Shown here in pieces: positions 48,974-61,091 of a stretch of DNA of 64,000 nucleotides. Position 1 is the first letter of the stretch. Every line of letters starts with the position of its first letter. Origin of the DNA: Cryptomeria japonica (taxonomy: Eukaryota; Streptophyta; Pinopsida; Cupressales; Cupressaceae); the NCBI RefSeq assembly GCF_030272615.1, contig NC_081406.1:266462192-266526191 (forward strand), written 5' to 3'. The notes beneath the pieces are model-generated. The model saw only the letters and a program-made list of their open reading frames with translations. It was not told where the DNA came from and did no database searches. The position numbers and the translations under genes were made by a program.

Positions 48974-51225
48974 TGACATAGCACTGTAAGATCTACTCGA
49001 CCATTAGTTTTAAGAGAGCACCCCCCCACCACCCAAAAAAAAGTCAAAAAGTCTAAAAAGTGTTTATTCCCTTCCGTTACATCAATAACGTCCGTTTTGT
49101 TTCTTTTTCCTTGCCACCATTAACGGACTATAGTCTACTATATTTAGGAGTTAGGACCACTTAACCTCTTGTTTTCTACCAAAATTCTTGGCCATTTATT
49201 GTACTTATTCCTTTCCACCATTAACGGCGTTTGTCTACTTAACTATGACTTAACTTGTCCTTTTCCACATAAATTTCTTAAATAATGGATGAATAATAGG
49301 TATAGCTCATTATTGAGCTATGTACGAATGAAAAAGCCCAAATTGGTGGACATTAGTGAAAGGCATAGGAATCTTAAAAGAAAAACTTAGAAAGTAGCTC
49401 AAAGACATGGTATAAAAAACATTAATGAGGAAATCATCCATCACTTTCATGATTTCTTGTGTATATTTATAAATCAATTAATAAAAAATTCCATGGAAGG
49501 TAGTTATGGACATGATTTTATAATAAATTTTTGTTTATTCTTAATTTAATGTAGAGAGTATAAATCTAAGTTTCATGTCAAGTTAGTATATGCTAAGATT
49601 TTAATAGATAATTATACTTAAAGGTTATTTAAGAATTGAAAAAATTAAAAAAAATCTTTCAAATATCTATCTTAATTAATTAATATAATTCAATGTTAAT
49701 GCATGATTTAGTTACATAAATGTTCTTTTTGAAATTAACAAAAGAGACTAGAATGCTTAATTATGGATGCGAGAGTGGAGTATTCTATTATAGATTGTGC
49801 TTAAGAATCTAATTATGTGATTTTTTATCAAGTCTAAAAGTGTAGTGCTCCACCGGATGACGAGTTCTTTGATTTGGGTCCATTTCATAGCTAGATAATT
49901 AGTCCTCGTATGTACAACTTTGATCCTTTTTACAAACTTGCCCTTTTTCTATAGATTTGAATTGTGTGCCTATAAACTATAGAATATTTGCCCATGTAAT
50001 TTGAAAATAGTGGATCTATAAATACCATTGGAGATTGTTGTGCAAGGAATCTCACCTTAGTCAAACCCCTAGAATTGATTTGTTGAGTTGAATAACTTTG
50101 AAGATAAGTCAAACAATAATACACAATGCTTAATTTGTCACCATTGACATAGATGTTGACGTTAGTTGTTATTTTGATGATTTGTAATGCTCTCTAAGTG
50201 ATAATGTGACGATCATATAACATATGGATCTTCCTCCTTTATTATCTAAAATTAATTCAATGTTTGTCCTTTTATACAACACCTTAGTGTGCAAAATCAA
50301 CAATTCTTGTTCAAGCTAGTAAGTAATGGCTAGTTGGAAGCATGTTGGCTTGGGCCCGTATTTATATTTGAATTAAACATTTCAAGGTCAAACTCATAGC
50401 TATATAATTAAATTGGGTTAAAATTAACAATGGCTAATTTAACCCAAGTTACCAAATAAGAATAATGTAGATAGGATCCAAATCCACATGATGCGTAAAC
50501 TAAAGTACAATCAAGCTTTCATTAATTGCAAATGTTTATGTATAAATATGCCAATTGTACACTAGTCATTAAACTTGAGACAAATGGACCAAAGTGAGTC
50601 CAAATTAGAAGAGAAAAGTGTAAGGTAATCACTTTTCACCATTGCAAGGACGATTCGAACAAGAATCACCAATGATAAAATTTATTTTTTATGTTTACTT
50701 TTTAATAAATATCATAAAATTAATTATAAGTAAAATATAAAATAGGTATTAAATACATATATATCCCCATTAAGGTGGATTATGAGAGAGGTGAAGGAAG
50801 ACAAATCATAAATTATTCCCCCTCAAGGACAACTTTCTTCACATTCAACAATAATGATATAGGGCCTTCAAAAACTCTAGTGAGGATTGAATAATTTTTT
50901 TGATGATTTGGTCCTCTGTTTGACAAAAGTGTGGATTAGTGCACTAAAAGATCTATTACATATAATACTATGAATTTGAGTCATTCGTTTGGTGCACTAG
51001 TGCTCAATTGGATTACATGCAATGTGAATAACATTATGATTGTCAAGCCAAAGATAGTGTGTATATCATCCATTGGGAACATACAAATTGAAAAAATATT
51101 TTGAATCTTAACAAATTCTTGATAGCAATATGAATAACACCATGAACTCTACTTTTATCAAAGAAAAATGATCGTTTTTTCTTTCTAGACCAAGTTACAA
51201 GACTTAAACCTCTAATATAGTTTTG
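48974..51225. other. Unassigned stretch
   Basis: No supported gene. A C-run (49020-49027) and a repeated CCACCATTAACGG (49113-49125 and 49215-49228) lie near the left side. The rest is AT-rich. It is interrupted on the right by element A at 51231, and the same sequence continues at 59020. Confidence 0.55.
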
Positions 51226-51230
51226 ACTAT
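51226..51230. repeat. Target duplication ACTAT, left of A
   Basis: ACTAT is repeated at 59015-59019, exactly outside the second LTR. Confidence 0.96.
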
Positions 51231-52431
51231 TGTAAAGCGGAAAAATCGAACCCTAGTCGTTCTCCCCTCCCCAACTCCAAGGAGAGAGAAGAGAGATTCA
51301 CTAGGGTTGATGATTTTCACTTAGGAGGGACTTTACATTCAAAAGAGGGGTTAAAACCCACAAGATCCAATCCCACGCAATGCAAGATTGGATTCTATAT
51401 GAGTTTCAAGGGTTGTGATAGCAAGGATACCCTCTTTTGTAAAGAATGTGGATAGAATGATTAAGCTAGGAATGCATAGAAAGTGAGAAAGATTCGCTTA
51501 TAAGCTGAGATGGGGATATGATATGAAGCTGCGGACCTGGAATTAGCAGTAAAATGTCAGGACGGTTCTGTTCTGCAAATTTGAACGAAAGTTGATGGGA
51601 CGATGGTGCCCGGCGTGCACACGGTCCTCCGAAAAATCCGCGAAACGAAGGGAGATCTGTTCGTCTCTGCACAAGGATTCCGGATCTTCAATTTCAGCCA
51701 CATACCTGCAACCTACACACAGAAAAGCGAAGACGATTGGGGGGTTAGGGATTAGGGGTTTGCCCTTAGGTCAAACCCCGGTTTTGGAATTAACCAAGAA
51801 ATGAGAAATGTTGTAAATGTAAATGACTGTAATGTAAAACAAGTACTAGTACCTTGTTGTAAGGATGTTTGTATCCTTATATGCGAAGGTATAGATGTTG
51901 TTGTTTGTTGTATGTTGTATGTTGTAGCATGTGATCTCCTCTTCAATGGTTGAATCCTTGTCTTGAATGCAACACTTAGCCTTGAATGGAGACTTAGAAT
52001 GATCAATTGCTTGAAGGGATGCTTGAATGCTTGAATGCTTGAATGTTTGAGTATCATTTCCATGCCTTTTCCATCCATCCAAATGACAGAGGAAAATGTA
52101 GTTTATATACTTGCCAATTAGGGTTAATAGACTGATTTTCCCGACCTTAAGCCGACCAGGAAATGTTATTTTTCCAATTTGAAAACAAAAAGACCCGAAG
52201 TCCCATAGGAGACCGGGCCCAAAATAGGGCCAGGGACCAGGGCACTGGGCGCCATGGTCCCACCTCCAGGGACAGCAGGGTGCAAGGAGGATCAGGCCAG
52301 GGTGCTGAAAAATGCAGTTTTTGATGTCATGGACAAGTTTCGGGGTCTCCATTCAGGTTTCGTGTTGCATCGCCATCGTGAAGACCCAAATGTAGCCAAA
52401 ATTGCAAGTGTCGCAATTTTAGGACGCTACA
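51231..52431 (-). repeat. 3' LTR of A
   Basis: 1201 bp, reading TGTAGCGTCC to CCGCTTTACA on the minus strand. It has one copy of the GC-rich palindromic unit (near 52233-52262) and an intact TATATAA at 52103-52109. Confidence 0.97.
52090..52131 (-). promoter_or_regulatory. LTR promoter block of A
   Basis: On the minus strand CCTAATTGGCAAGTATATAA precedes the likely start of transcription. The same block occurs in E1 (6089-6109). In the other A LTR (58622-58629) the TATA has become TATTTAAA, so the two LTRs may differ in promoter strength (inference). Confidence 0.65.
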
Positions 52432-52445
52432 TTTAGCCCCCACTT
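52432..52445 (-). promoter_or_regulatory. Polypurine tract of A
   Basis: AAGTGGGGGCTAAA on the minus strand, directly before the 3' LTR. Confidence 0.88.
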
Positions 52446-53171
52446 TAGAGGGAGTATAAGCGTACGCTCATACTTCCGGTAAAGTACAAGGAAACAACAT
52501 TGAAAAACTTTCACCACGTCAAGGAGGCAAGATACACCAAGCCCCCAGTGGACTAAGGATCTTACGACTTCGATTGACAAAGTAAAAGGGAAGATCACAA
52601 GGGAGAACCATGACTATCAGTAGTAAGGTTCCCACACTATGAGTCATGCAAGAAAGATATCAAAAATTTTCAAGGCAAAGCTAAATTTGTCAAGAAATTT
52701 TTAAGTATCTTGAAAAGATATGAACGGGATGTATGCCCCCCTACGTTAAAGCGATCGCACACGCCTCACTGGGGGTGATTGCTTTAAGGTAGTGATACAT
52801 ATAAGAAATGAGAAAGGAGCATGTTATCACAAGGATTTAGCCCCCAAGTGTGAGATAAGCCCAAGGATAATAGACACAAAACACAAAGCACGAGGTGACT
52901 TTGCTTTCCTCGGGGTCAGTATGTTGTATGATAATTCATGTATATCATATGTATGTATGCATAATTGTTCTTCGTTCCCCAATCAAGGAAGGTCACCTAG
53001 AAGAAGGGAACACATGTGTCTTTTGAGTCAACATGAGAGAGACCAAAAGAGATCTCAATGTTTTGCATCGTCCTCAAGTAGACAACACTAAGGACAACAA
53101 ATAGAAGAATGAGAGTAACACATAGAAGAAGTAACAAAAGAGAGGAGGAGAGAGTCTGCTATGCTAATGAA
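52446..53171 (-). other. Noncoding tail of A between gag and polypurine tract
   Basis: About 0.7 kb without a reading frame, conserved in outline in E1 (2794-3249 and 5515-5765). It holds no pol remnant, so the lack of RT is not due to a recent deletion that left traces. Confidence 0.75.
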
Positions 53172-56100
53172 CTAGTCTAGCACGTCATCTACCCCCCGAT
53201 CTTGCTGATCAATATTTCGGGAAGGTAGGGAACATGCTAGAGGAGGAACATTCAACATAGCAGATGGAGCTATCACAAGATCCAAACAAGGGCTATGTTC
53301 ATGTTCCAAGCCACGTTGTTCTTGTCTAGGAGCTAGGATAAGTGCTTTAGAAAATTCGTTAGATAAATGGTTATCAACATCAACAAGTTCAGATTCACTA
53401 TCAGAAGCAAGAGAAGTAACATTTTCATCTATATCATCATCAAGATTTATAAAAATAGGGTCTTTAACTCACACAGGATCAAGACCATCATGCATCTTAT
53501 GTTTAGGAGATTTTGGCTCAATCGTCGACTGAGGAGAAAATGGAATAATATTAGTTGAAGATGTTTTTGGGGATTGCAAAGTTTGAGCTCTAAGACGACG
53601 CTTTCGCCGACGTTCACGTGCAGAACGATTTCATCTAGTCTTAGTAGGAAGTTGAGAAGATTGAGGAGGAGGAATGTTCTCATCCTTATCACTTGGGTGT
53701 TTAGGTTGTGGTCTCTTAGGCTGAAAAATAGGAGAAGAGGAAGGTCTCTTCTCTCCATAGGAGGAAGGAGGAGGAACTGCTCCATATAAGGGAGGAATAT
53801 TTGGTTTAGGAAGGAGACCAAGTCCATCATGACGAGGAGGGATAGGTCTACTTTTCGGAAGTTTAGTAGATATAGGCATAGTCACATCCATAGGGATGGG
53901 TTGGGAATCTTCTTGAGGAAAGACATTAGTTTTATCTTTCAAAGGAAGAACTTCCTTCTCAAGAACGATAGGGATGTCAAGTTTGGGTGTTCTAGGTTCA
54001 CTTAGAGATAAGATCATATCTGTTTTCCACTTTTGATAAGATTTGAAAAGATGATCACTTCGCGGAGGAAGGGGTTGGAATTGTTTAGGCCAAAAATAAT
54101 CAAGAGGAACGCTAGAAGTTCTTTCGGCTGGTTTAAAGAGACTATGATTGACAGTAACAACTTCACCATTATGGGGACATTTCAAACACTTGTGAATAGG
54201 AGAAGCAATAGCTTTCATGGAAGATAGCCAAGGATAGCCTAGCTTCACACGAAATTGTTCGGATGATGGAATAATAGCAAAGCCCACATCAAGGGATTTG
54301 TTATGGACCTCAATAGGTAATGTAATAGAACCAATTGCAGGAGAAGAAAATGCATCAAATAGTTTCACAACCACATTTGTTTCATCATAGATCACTTGAT
54401 TCAATTGCAAAGTTAAAAGAAATTCTTCAGTAATGACATTAACCATGCAAGAAGGATCAATAAGAACTCCACGACAAGGTGTATTTTTGACTTTTGCAAC
54501 TATATATAAAGGACCATCAGGTGCCCTAATAGTTTCACTAGAATCAAAGGTGATGGAAAGTTCTTTAGGGATTTTTTGCTGCTCTACAAAGTTAATCACA
54601 TTCGGAGTCATAGACACAAGATCATCAGGTGAGACAGAGGAATCAGTAGTATCAATCGCATTAGAGGTATGAGAAGGTAATGGATCAGTAAAAATCTGAA
54701 GATTTTGGTTAGGAGGAGCTACAGATGTATTGCCTTTATCATTCACTCCAGAAACAGAGATAGTATTATTATCAATCAAATCTTGAATTTTACCCTTTAA
54801 AGCAAAACATTTTTCAGTATCATGCCCAGGTTGATGATGAAATTGACAAAAAGATTTGTTATCAAAATAGGGTGAATTAATCTTTGCAGGATCTATTTGC
54901 CTTATAGGAGGAAGAGTAAGCACATTTTGTTCCAATAACTTATTCATAATACTATGCAATGATTCATTCAAAGGAGTAAACTTTATTTCCTTCTTAAAAA
55001 ACTTAGAAATAGGAGGCACACCTAATGCTGCATTCACATTGTTGTTGATGATGTTTTCATTGAATTTAATGGACTCTCTGTTCGGTTTAAACTTCCCAAA
55101 TGGTTGTTGACTACTATCACCCTTATCACTCGGAGTCATAGGATGTGATTGTTCCATTTGACTCATAGTCAGTTGATAATTGTGAAGAGTTGCGCACAAC
55201 TGTTGGAAAGAAGTAAACTCAGAAAACAAGAGTTTGTCTTGAATATCTTTTTGTAAATTAGAAATAAAGATTCTTTGAATATCATTGTCAGGCACTGGAA
55301 AAGAAATTTGAGCATACAAATGCTTATATCTACCAATGAAATCAGTCACTTTTTCTTTAACACCTTGTTTACAATGCATTAAATCAATCAAAGTAACTTT
55401 AGGACTTATATTGTTTTGAAATTGTTGAATGAAAGCATTTGCAAGTTGTTCGAAAGAAGAAATAGAATAGGAAGGCAACGAGCAATACCATTGTAGGGCT
55501 TTGTCTCTTAATGTTCTAGTAAACAGTTTTGCAAGCAACCTTTGGTCATAAGCAAAATCAGTACATATTGTTTGAAAGGTCTTAACATGTGTTAGAGGAT
55601 CACCCTTACCATTATAAAGCTCCAAATGCGGAATTTCAACATGTTTAGGGGGAATAGCTCGGACAATGTCAAGAGAAAGTGGGCTCGCAACATCAAATGT
55701 GGGCACACTAAACTTAGATTGATTCATAGAGGCAATTTGTTGCTGTAAAGAAGAGACAGTTTGTGCAAGATTGTTAATGGTCGCTTCAGTCGAAGAGTTC
55801 ATATTAGATGTGTTAGATTGAGATGGAGGTGTTATGTTATTGAAAGAAGGTAGAGAGTAAGGTGGTGGGACACTATGATAGTTAGTCATAGGAGATGATT
55901 GGACAGGAGGAACACTACAAGGAGGAATGGAAAATGAATTGCCCCCTTGTGTCATGTTCATTTGTGGTGATATAATAGGAACACTTATTGAAGGAATGAA
56001 TGAAGAAGTCGGATTGAATGAAGGAAGAGGGTTGATTGAAGAAGAGGGATTCCCCCCATGACTAGTGATCATAGGAGGAATGTCTTGTATTGAAGTAGTC

Positions 56101-56576
56101 ATTATGTTTGATGTAAAAGTAGGTATACTAGCAATAGAAGTCGTCAAAGGAATAGAATGATTGTCTTGAGTAGGAGGTTGTGTATAACCTAAGGTTTCAG
56201 CACAACTCTTCATAGGCATCACATTTGAATCCACAATGTGTGCAATACCATGCAAAATATCAATTCCATTCTTATCACTTTGAAGCATACGTTTTAGTCC
56301 CTCAATTAAAGGAAGAGCTTGACTATCAGGGTATTCTTGAGACATCCATTGTCGAAAATCGTCAAATTGATTATCCAATTTTGAAAGTTGTTCTACAGAA
56401 ACCTCATGGAGAGCTTCTTCATCATTAAGAGGATTAGAGGAATTACCCATGTCCTTGTTATAAAGGCCATTCAAATTAGGTTCCATCTCCTCAGTAATTA
56501 AACCTTGGAAGGACTTAATTCTAAGGCTTCGTCTAACAAAAATAGTGCAAGTAGGACTTATTGTTGTAAAACTCAT
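53172..56576 (-). CDS. Gag with protease-like domain of A (two in-frame stops)
   Basis: One frame of 1135 codons including the stop, from ATG 56576 to TAG at 53172, open for 981 codons and then crossing TGA at 53631 and TGA at 53469. Order: N-terminal region with a short acidic helix (residues 50-110), a Ser/Pro-rich linker (130-270), the capsid-like gag domain (about 310-480; HLELYNGKGDPLTHVKTF, RDKALQWYCSLP), and a zinc knuckle of CX2HX4HX4C form (CQFHHQPGHDTEKC, about 575). The retropepsin-like segment (about 690-830) has VLIDPSC where active proteases have D(S/T)G. A proline-rich basic tail follows. The TGA at 53631 is a sense codon in E1, so it is probably a mutation. The product would form the particle shell in the cytoplasm. 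No RT follows. Confidence 0.92.
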
Positions 56577-56639
56577 GCACTAAAGAAATAGAGAAGATTT
56601 TGAATTTTAGAGGTAGCAAATTTTAGTAAAATCAGCCAA

Positions 56640-57385
56640 TCTTCTAGATTTAAGTTGTTAAATACAATCAGGACAATCTCCCGAAATTTCGGAAAAAATG
56701 TCTGGTACCGTGGTGCTCGGGGTGCACACGGTCCTCGCAACTTTTTTCGAAATTTGCAGGGATGAAAGTTATGATGATTTTATAGCTAACCTGAAAAAAT
56801 TGAGTGATTTTACGATTTGTAGATAGGCCAAATTAAAGTTGCAATCTCAAAATTGAACCCTACCCAGATTGTCGAAAAATGCAAAATTTGAATTTTGAAA
56901 AAGAGAGGGAAACTGAAATTTTGAATTTTATGATTTTAGAGGGAATACCAAAAGCAATGCAAGTTTTGAAAATTAACAATTGACTCAATTTCATGCAAAA
57001 TTCAATTTTGAAAGCGGAAATCAAAGTTGTTGTAATTAAGCACTTAATTTCAAAAGTCACAAATTGCAAAAATTTGAATAAATCACTGAAATTTCGAATG
57101 AATGATAACACACTTTTCAGATTTAGGACTGTAAGAAACACAATTTTGACACAAATTTCAATTTCAACAATTTTTGAATGATTAGAAGCCTCAATCCAAG
57201 CAATCGCTAGACCAACTTTGACTGTAATTTTGAAGGTGTTAAAATTGATAAAATCAGCCAAAATTCTGGATTTTAGCAGAAAAATACAGTAAGATCTAGC
57301 TCCCGAAATTTCAGAAAAAATGTCGGGGACGATGGCGCTCGGAGTGCACATGGTCCTCGCAACTTTTTTCCAAATTTTCAGGGAT
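56640..57385 (-). repeat. Duplicated leader segment of A
   Basis: Two diverged copies of about 140 bp (56640-56775 and 57245-57385) lie between the primer site and gag. Each has the block CTCCCGAAATTTC, then a TGGYGCTCGG-GTGCACA-GGTCCTCGCAAC box. The position suggests part of the packaging or dimerisation leader (inference). Confidence 0.8.
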
Positions 57386-57736
57386 GAAAGATATTATGAT
57401 TTTATTGCGGAATCCAAAGTTGCAGCTGATTTGGAGATGTTTTGATCAGTGAAATTGTCGGACAAAGGTTGAATCAAGAGGGTTTCAAAAATTAGGGTTT
57501 TGACACTTAACCACTTAATTTTCAAAATTAAAACACAAATATGAATTGATAATTTGTAATAGAAGGGCAGATCTGAAACAAGCATTAACAATTAAACATT
57601 TCACAAGTTTAATTACTTAAAAAGAAAATTTAGGGTTTTTATGCAATTAACCTCTAAAATTTTGCAAAAGATCAAACATGGAAATGTAATCAAGGCATCC
57701 AATTTTCAGATCTAACCATGAATAATCAGAAAGGAT

Positions 57737-57755
57737 GTTCACGTCGGGTTCACCA
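57737..57755 (-). promoter_or_regulatory. Primer-binding site of A
   Basis: TGGTGAACCCGACGTGAAC on the minus strand, three bases inside the 5' LTR. It differs from B at one position. Confidence 0.88.
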
Positions 57756-57758
57756 AAA

Positions 57759-59014
57759 TGTAAAGCGGAAAAATTGAACCCTAGTCGTTCTCCCCTCCCC
57801 AACTCCAAGGAGAGAGAAGGGAGATTCACTAGGGTTGATGATTTTCACTTAGGAGGGACTTTACATTCAAAAGAGGGGTTGAAACCCACAAGATCCAATC
57901 CCACGCAATGCAAGATTGGATTCTATATGAGTTTCAAGGGTTGTGATAGCAAGGATACCCTCTTTTGTAAAGAATGTGGATAGAATGATTAAGCTAGGAA
58001 TGCATAGAAAGTGAGAAAGATTCGCTTATAAGCTGAGATGGGGATATGATATGAAGCTGCGGACCTGGAATTAGCAGTAAAATGTCGGGACAGTTCTGTT
58101 CTACAAATTTGAGCGAAAGTTGACTGGACGATGGCGCCCGGCGTGCACACGGTCCTCCAAAAAATCCGCGAAACGAAGGGGGATCTGTTCATCTCTGCAC
58201 AAGGATTCTGGATCTTCAATTTCAGCCGCGTACCTGCAACCTACACACAGAAAAGCGAAGACGATTGGGGGGTTAGGGATTAGGGGTTTGCCCTTAGGTC
58301 AAACCCCGGTTTTGGAATTAACCAAGAAATGAGAAATGCTGTAAATGTAAATGACTGTAATGTAAAACAAGTACTAGTACCTTGTTGTAAGGATGTTTGT
58401 ATCCTTATATGCGAAGGTATAGATGTTGTTGTTTGTTGTATGTTGTATGTTGTAGCATGTGATCTCCTCTTCAATGGTTGAATCCTTGTCTTGAATGCAA
58501 CACTTAGCCTTGAATGGAGACTTAGAATGATCAATTGCTTGAATGGATGCTTGAATGCTTGAATGTTTGAGTATCGTTTCCATGCCTTTTCCATCCATCC
58601 AAATGAGAGAGGAAAATGTAGTTTAAATACTTGCCAATTAGGGTTAATAGACTGATTTTCCCGACCTTAAGCCGACCAGGAAATGTTATTTTTCCAATTT
58701 GCAAACAAAAAGACCCGAAGTCCCATAGGAGACCGGGCCCAAAATAGGGCCAGGGACCAGGGCGCTAGGCGCCATGGTCCTGGGGGACCAGGGCGCTGGG
58801 CGCCCTAGTCCTGAAGGACCAGGGCGCTGGGCGCCATGGTCCCACCTCTAGGGACAGCAGGGTGCAAGGAGGATCAGGCCAGGGTGCTGAAAAATGCAGT
58901 TTTTGATGTCATGGACAAGTTTCGAGGTCTCCATTCAGGTTCCGTGTTGCATCGCCATCATGAAGACCCAAATGCAGTCAAAATTGCAAGTGTCACAATT
59001 TTAGGACGCTACAA
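57759..59014 (-). repeat. 5' LTR of A
   Basis: 1256 bp, 55 bp longer than its partner. Most of the extra length is a triplicated 31-bp palindromic unit (58754-58846). The ends are TGTA...TACA. Confidence 0.97.
58754..58846. repeat. Triplicated 31-bp palindromic unit
   Basis: Three copies of a unit with arms GGACCAGGGCGC and GCGCCATGGTCC around a 3-base loop. The opposite LTR has only one copy. Confidence 0.92.
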
Positions 59015-59019
59015 CTATT
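59015..59019. repeat. Target duplication ACTAT, right of A
   Basis: Partner of 51226-51230. Confidence 0.96.
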
Positions 59020-60250
59020 AATATTTCTAAATGAATCATTTTTATGCCTTATTGGTGAATTCACAAATCCCCATATTTTCTTCAAATATCCAAATGTTTA
59101 AGCCCCACAAAGCTAGCAAAGAATCATCTTTTTTTTTTGTTTCTACTAGCTATAGTATGGATACTAGTCAAGATTTGCGCAAACCACACTTTTCACTCTA
59201 GTTACTCATTTTGAAATCAATTCCCTTAAAATTATTTTAGGACCCATTCAACATGTTTCTTGTAACATGTCCATTGTTCTACCCTTTATTTTACTAAGTT
59301 TTTAACCCACAAGTGAAAGAAATGCATTGCCAAAATACAAGTAATAATTTTTTTCCAATTTCTATATCAAAATCAAGGTGCATATTTGAAATAAAACTCA
59401 TTTCAATTATTTTCATTGCATCGTAAAGTAAGTGCATTATCATATTCATAAACATATGAAAATATTTACATTTTTCCCTTTCAAATTTCCATTTGCTAGG
59501 AATATTTGAATACGTACAAAGCTTCTATGAGCTTAATGAAACATAAGAGATACAAGTGGCCCAGATGTCCTTGTTGGCATACATCCTCAAATACTAGCCA
59601 CCAATTGAATGAGGAAGAGCATCACTCAAACGCTTTTCCACCCAACTAAGAATTTACAGTCTGTCATGCCTCTTCTATTAGAAGCAACCCAACCCTTTGA
59701 CGAAGAGTTTGGTTTGGTGACTTCACAATAATAGCCATATAAGAACAGTGTTGTGTCCTACATAACTAGAGCTATCATACATTGGCTACAACCTACATGT
59801 ATGACGTTCCCTGTCTAGTATGTAAACCTGGATCACTGTAAACTTACAATGTGGCAACCTACACTACTTTGCCCAAATAATTCATCACCCAGTACTTCGA
59901 GTGAGAGTCATGTCCACCCACTTAATTGCTCTATTTGGTAAAATGACCATTTATACTAAACCCATATCAATCCCATGAGTTAATAATAGAATGACTGTCT
60001 AGGTTATTCTCATCCATGTATTGACCTAACCCCAGGTTTAACCAACTCAATCATTCCTATTTACTAAGAAGAATATCATAGCATAAATCTAACTTAGTTG
60101 TCACATACATGATCTATGTGTAAGATGAACAAGTTCTATCACACAAGAATGTGTATATACTACAAGTAGCTCAACTTTGAATATTGCTTAATTTAAGCTC
60201 ACACAATATCATATAATATATCTCATATAAACGAAAGGAAAAATCCTTGT
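59020..60250. other. Unassigned stretch right of A
   Basis: It continues the sequence left of 51226. I see no gene or known repeat. Confidence 0.55.
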
Positions 60251-60259
60251 GCTTGTATT

Positions 60260-60838
60260 ATAGCTGCCACAGAATAATGATTCCTTCCTCCAATTATGCT
60301 AGCTTCTCAACTTATACACTGACATAGAAATTCCCAAGTCTTCAATAACAAGTAGCCTATTCCTTCACAATGATTGAACTATTTTCTTCTCTCAATGAAG
60401 AACAATGAAAACAAGAACAATAAGCAAAATGACAAGAGATTATGGAGACAAAAAGATGGAATGTGATGAAAATGAGAGAGATGATATTTGCTCCAAGAGA
60501 GCTCCTCTATTTATACATAAGTTTGAGAGACTTAATTCTATAATTAAGTTATCTGAATTGTCACCACTCTCCCTCTTATCGCCACCACTAAGCTATGTGG
60601 CTCCTCTTCTAATCAATTAACTGACACATAAACAATCCTATGAAATATTACTATGAATCATCCTTAATATAATACTTAGTCAAATGTGATTAACTAACTT
60701 TACACATTCCTAAACAACTTAGACTTCTATCCTAATTACTATATACTTATCGACCAAGTCTTCCTATGCTTATTAGCATTGTGAAATGGGCTGATTGCTT
60801 GATCAAAGTATTGATCCCCATTAAGTTCATCACCTTAC
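60260..60838 (-). repeat. Possible LTR with TATA box
   Basis: On the minus strand it would open TGTAAGGTGATGAAC at 60838 and carries a textbook TATA box (TATGTATAAATAGAGGAGC) near 60525-60505. No second copy or target duplication was found, so it may be a solo LTR or part of another element. Confidence 0.4.
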
Positions 60839-61068
60839 AAAGTGGGGTGTGGGGTTGGGGTTCGATGTGTTGTTCATCGCGCTTTAAATCAACACTTGCA
60901 TTACATGAGAAAAGGATGGGGTGGCAGTTTAACCACCCCACCACCCTCCTTTGGAGTAGGGTGTGCCACCTTCCATTATGGACACTCCCTCTCCCATTTC
61001 CTTCCCTCCCTCCATGTAGAGGTTGAGGTAGATAAAGGGGTGCAGATCGAGTCAATAGTTTACATGGA

Positions 61069-61091
61069 AAATTATATATATATATATATAG
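61069..61091. repeat. TA dinucleotide repeat
   Basis: About eleven TA units, immediately beside the presumed 3' end of LINE-4. Confidence 0.9.

Larger units (their letters stand above)
51231..59014 (-). mobile_element. Element A: complete gag-only LTR retrotransposon
   Basis: 7784 bp with two LTRs (51231-52431 and 57759-59014), target duplication ACTAT, primer site and polypurine tract. The internal region encodes a single gag/protease-like polyprotein and nothing else. The LTRs differ at roughly 30 positions by eye plus a tandem-repeat length change, so the insertion is fairly young compared with B. It is non-autonomous as it stands, since reverse transcriptase and integrase must come from another element. 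Confidence 0.97.

Noticed and set aside
50655-50680. GTTCGAATC on the minus strand, a possible tRNA or SINE B box
   Set aside because: No pairing T stem and no A box at a workable distance.
51738-51770. Telomere-like GGGTTAGGGATTAGGGG
   Set aside because: A short irregular run present at the same place in both LTRs of A, so it belongs to the LTR.
53628-53633. Programmed readthrough of the TGA near the end of the gag of A
   Set aside because: E1 has a sense codon at the aligned position, so a point mutation is simpler.
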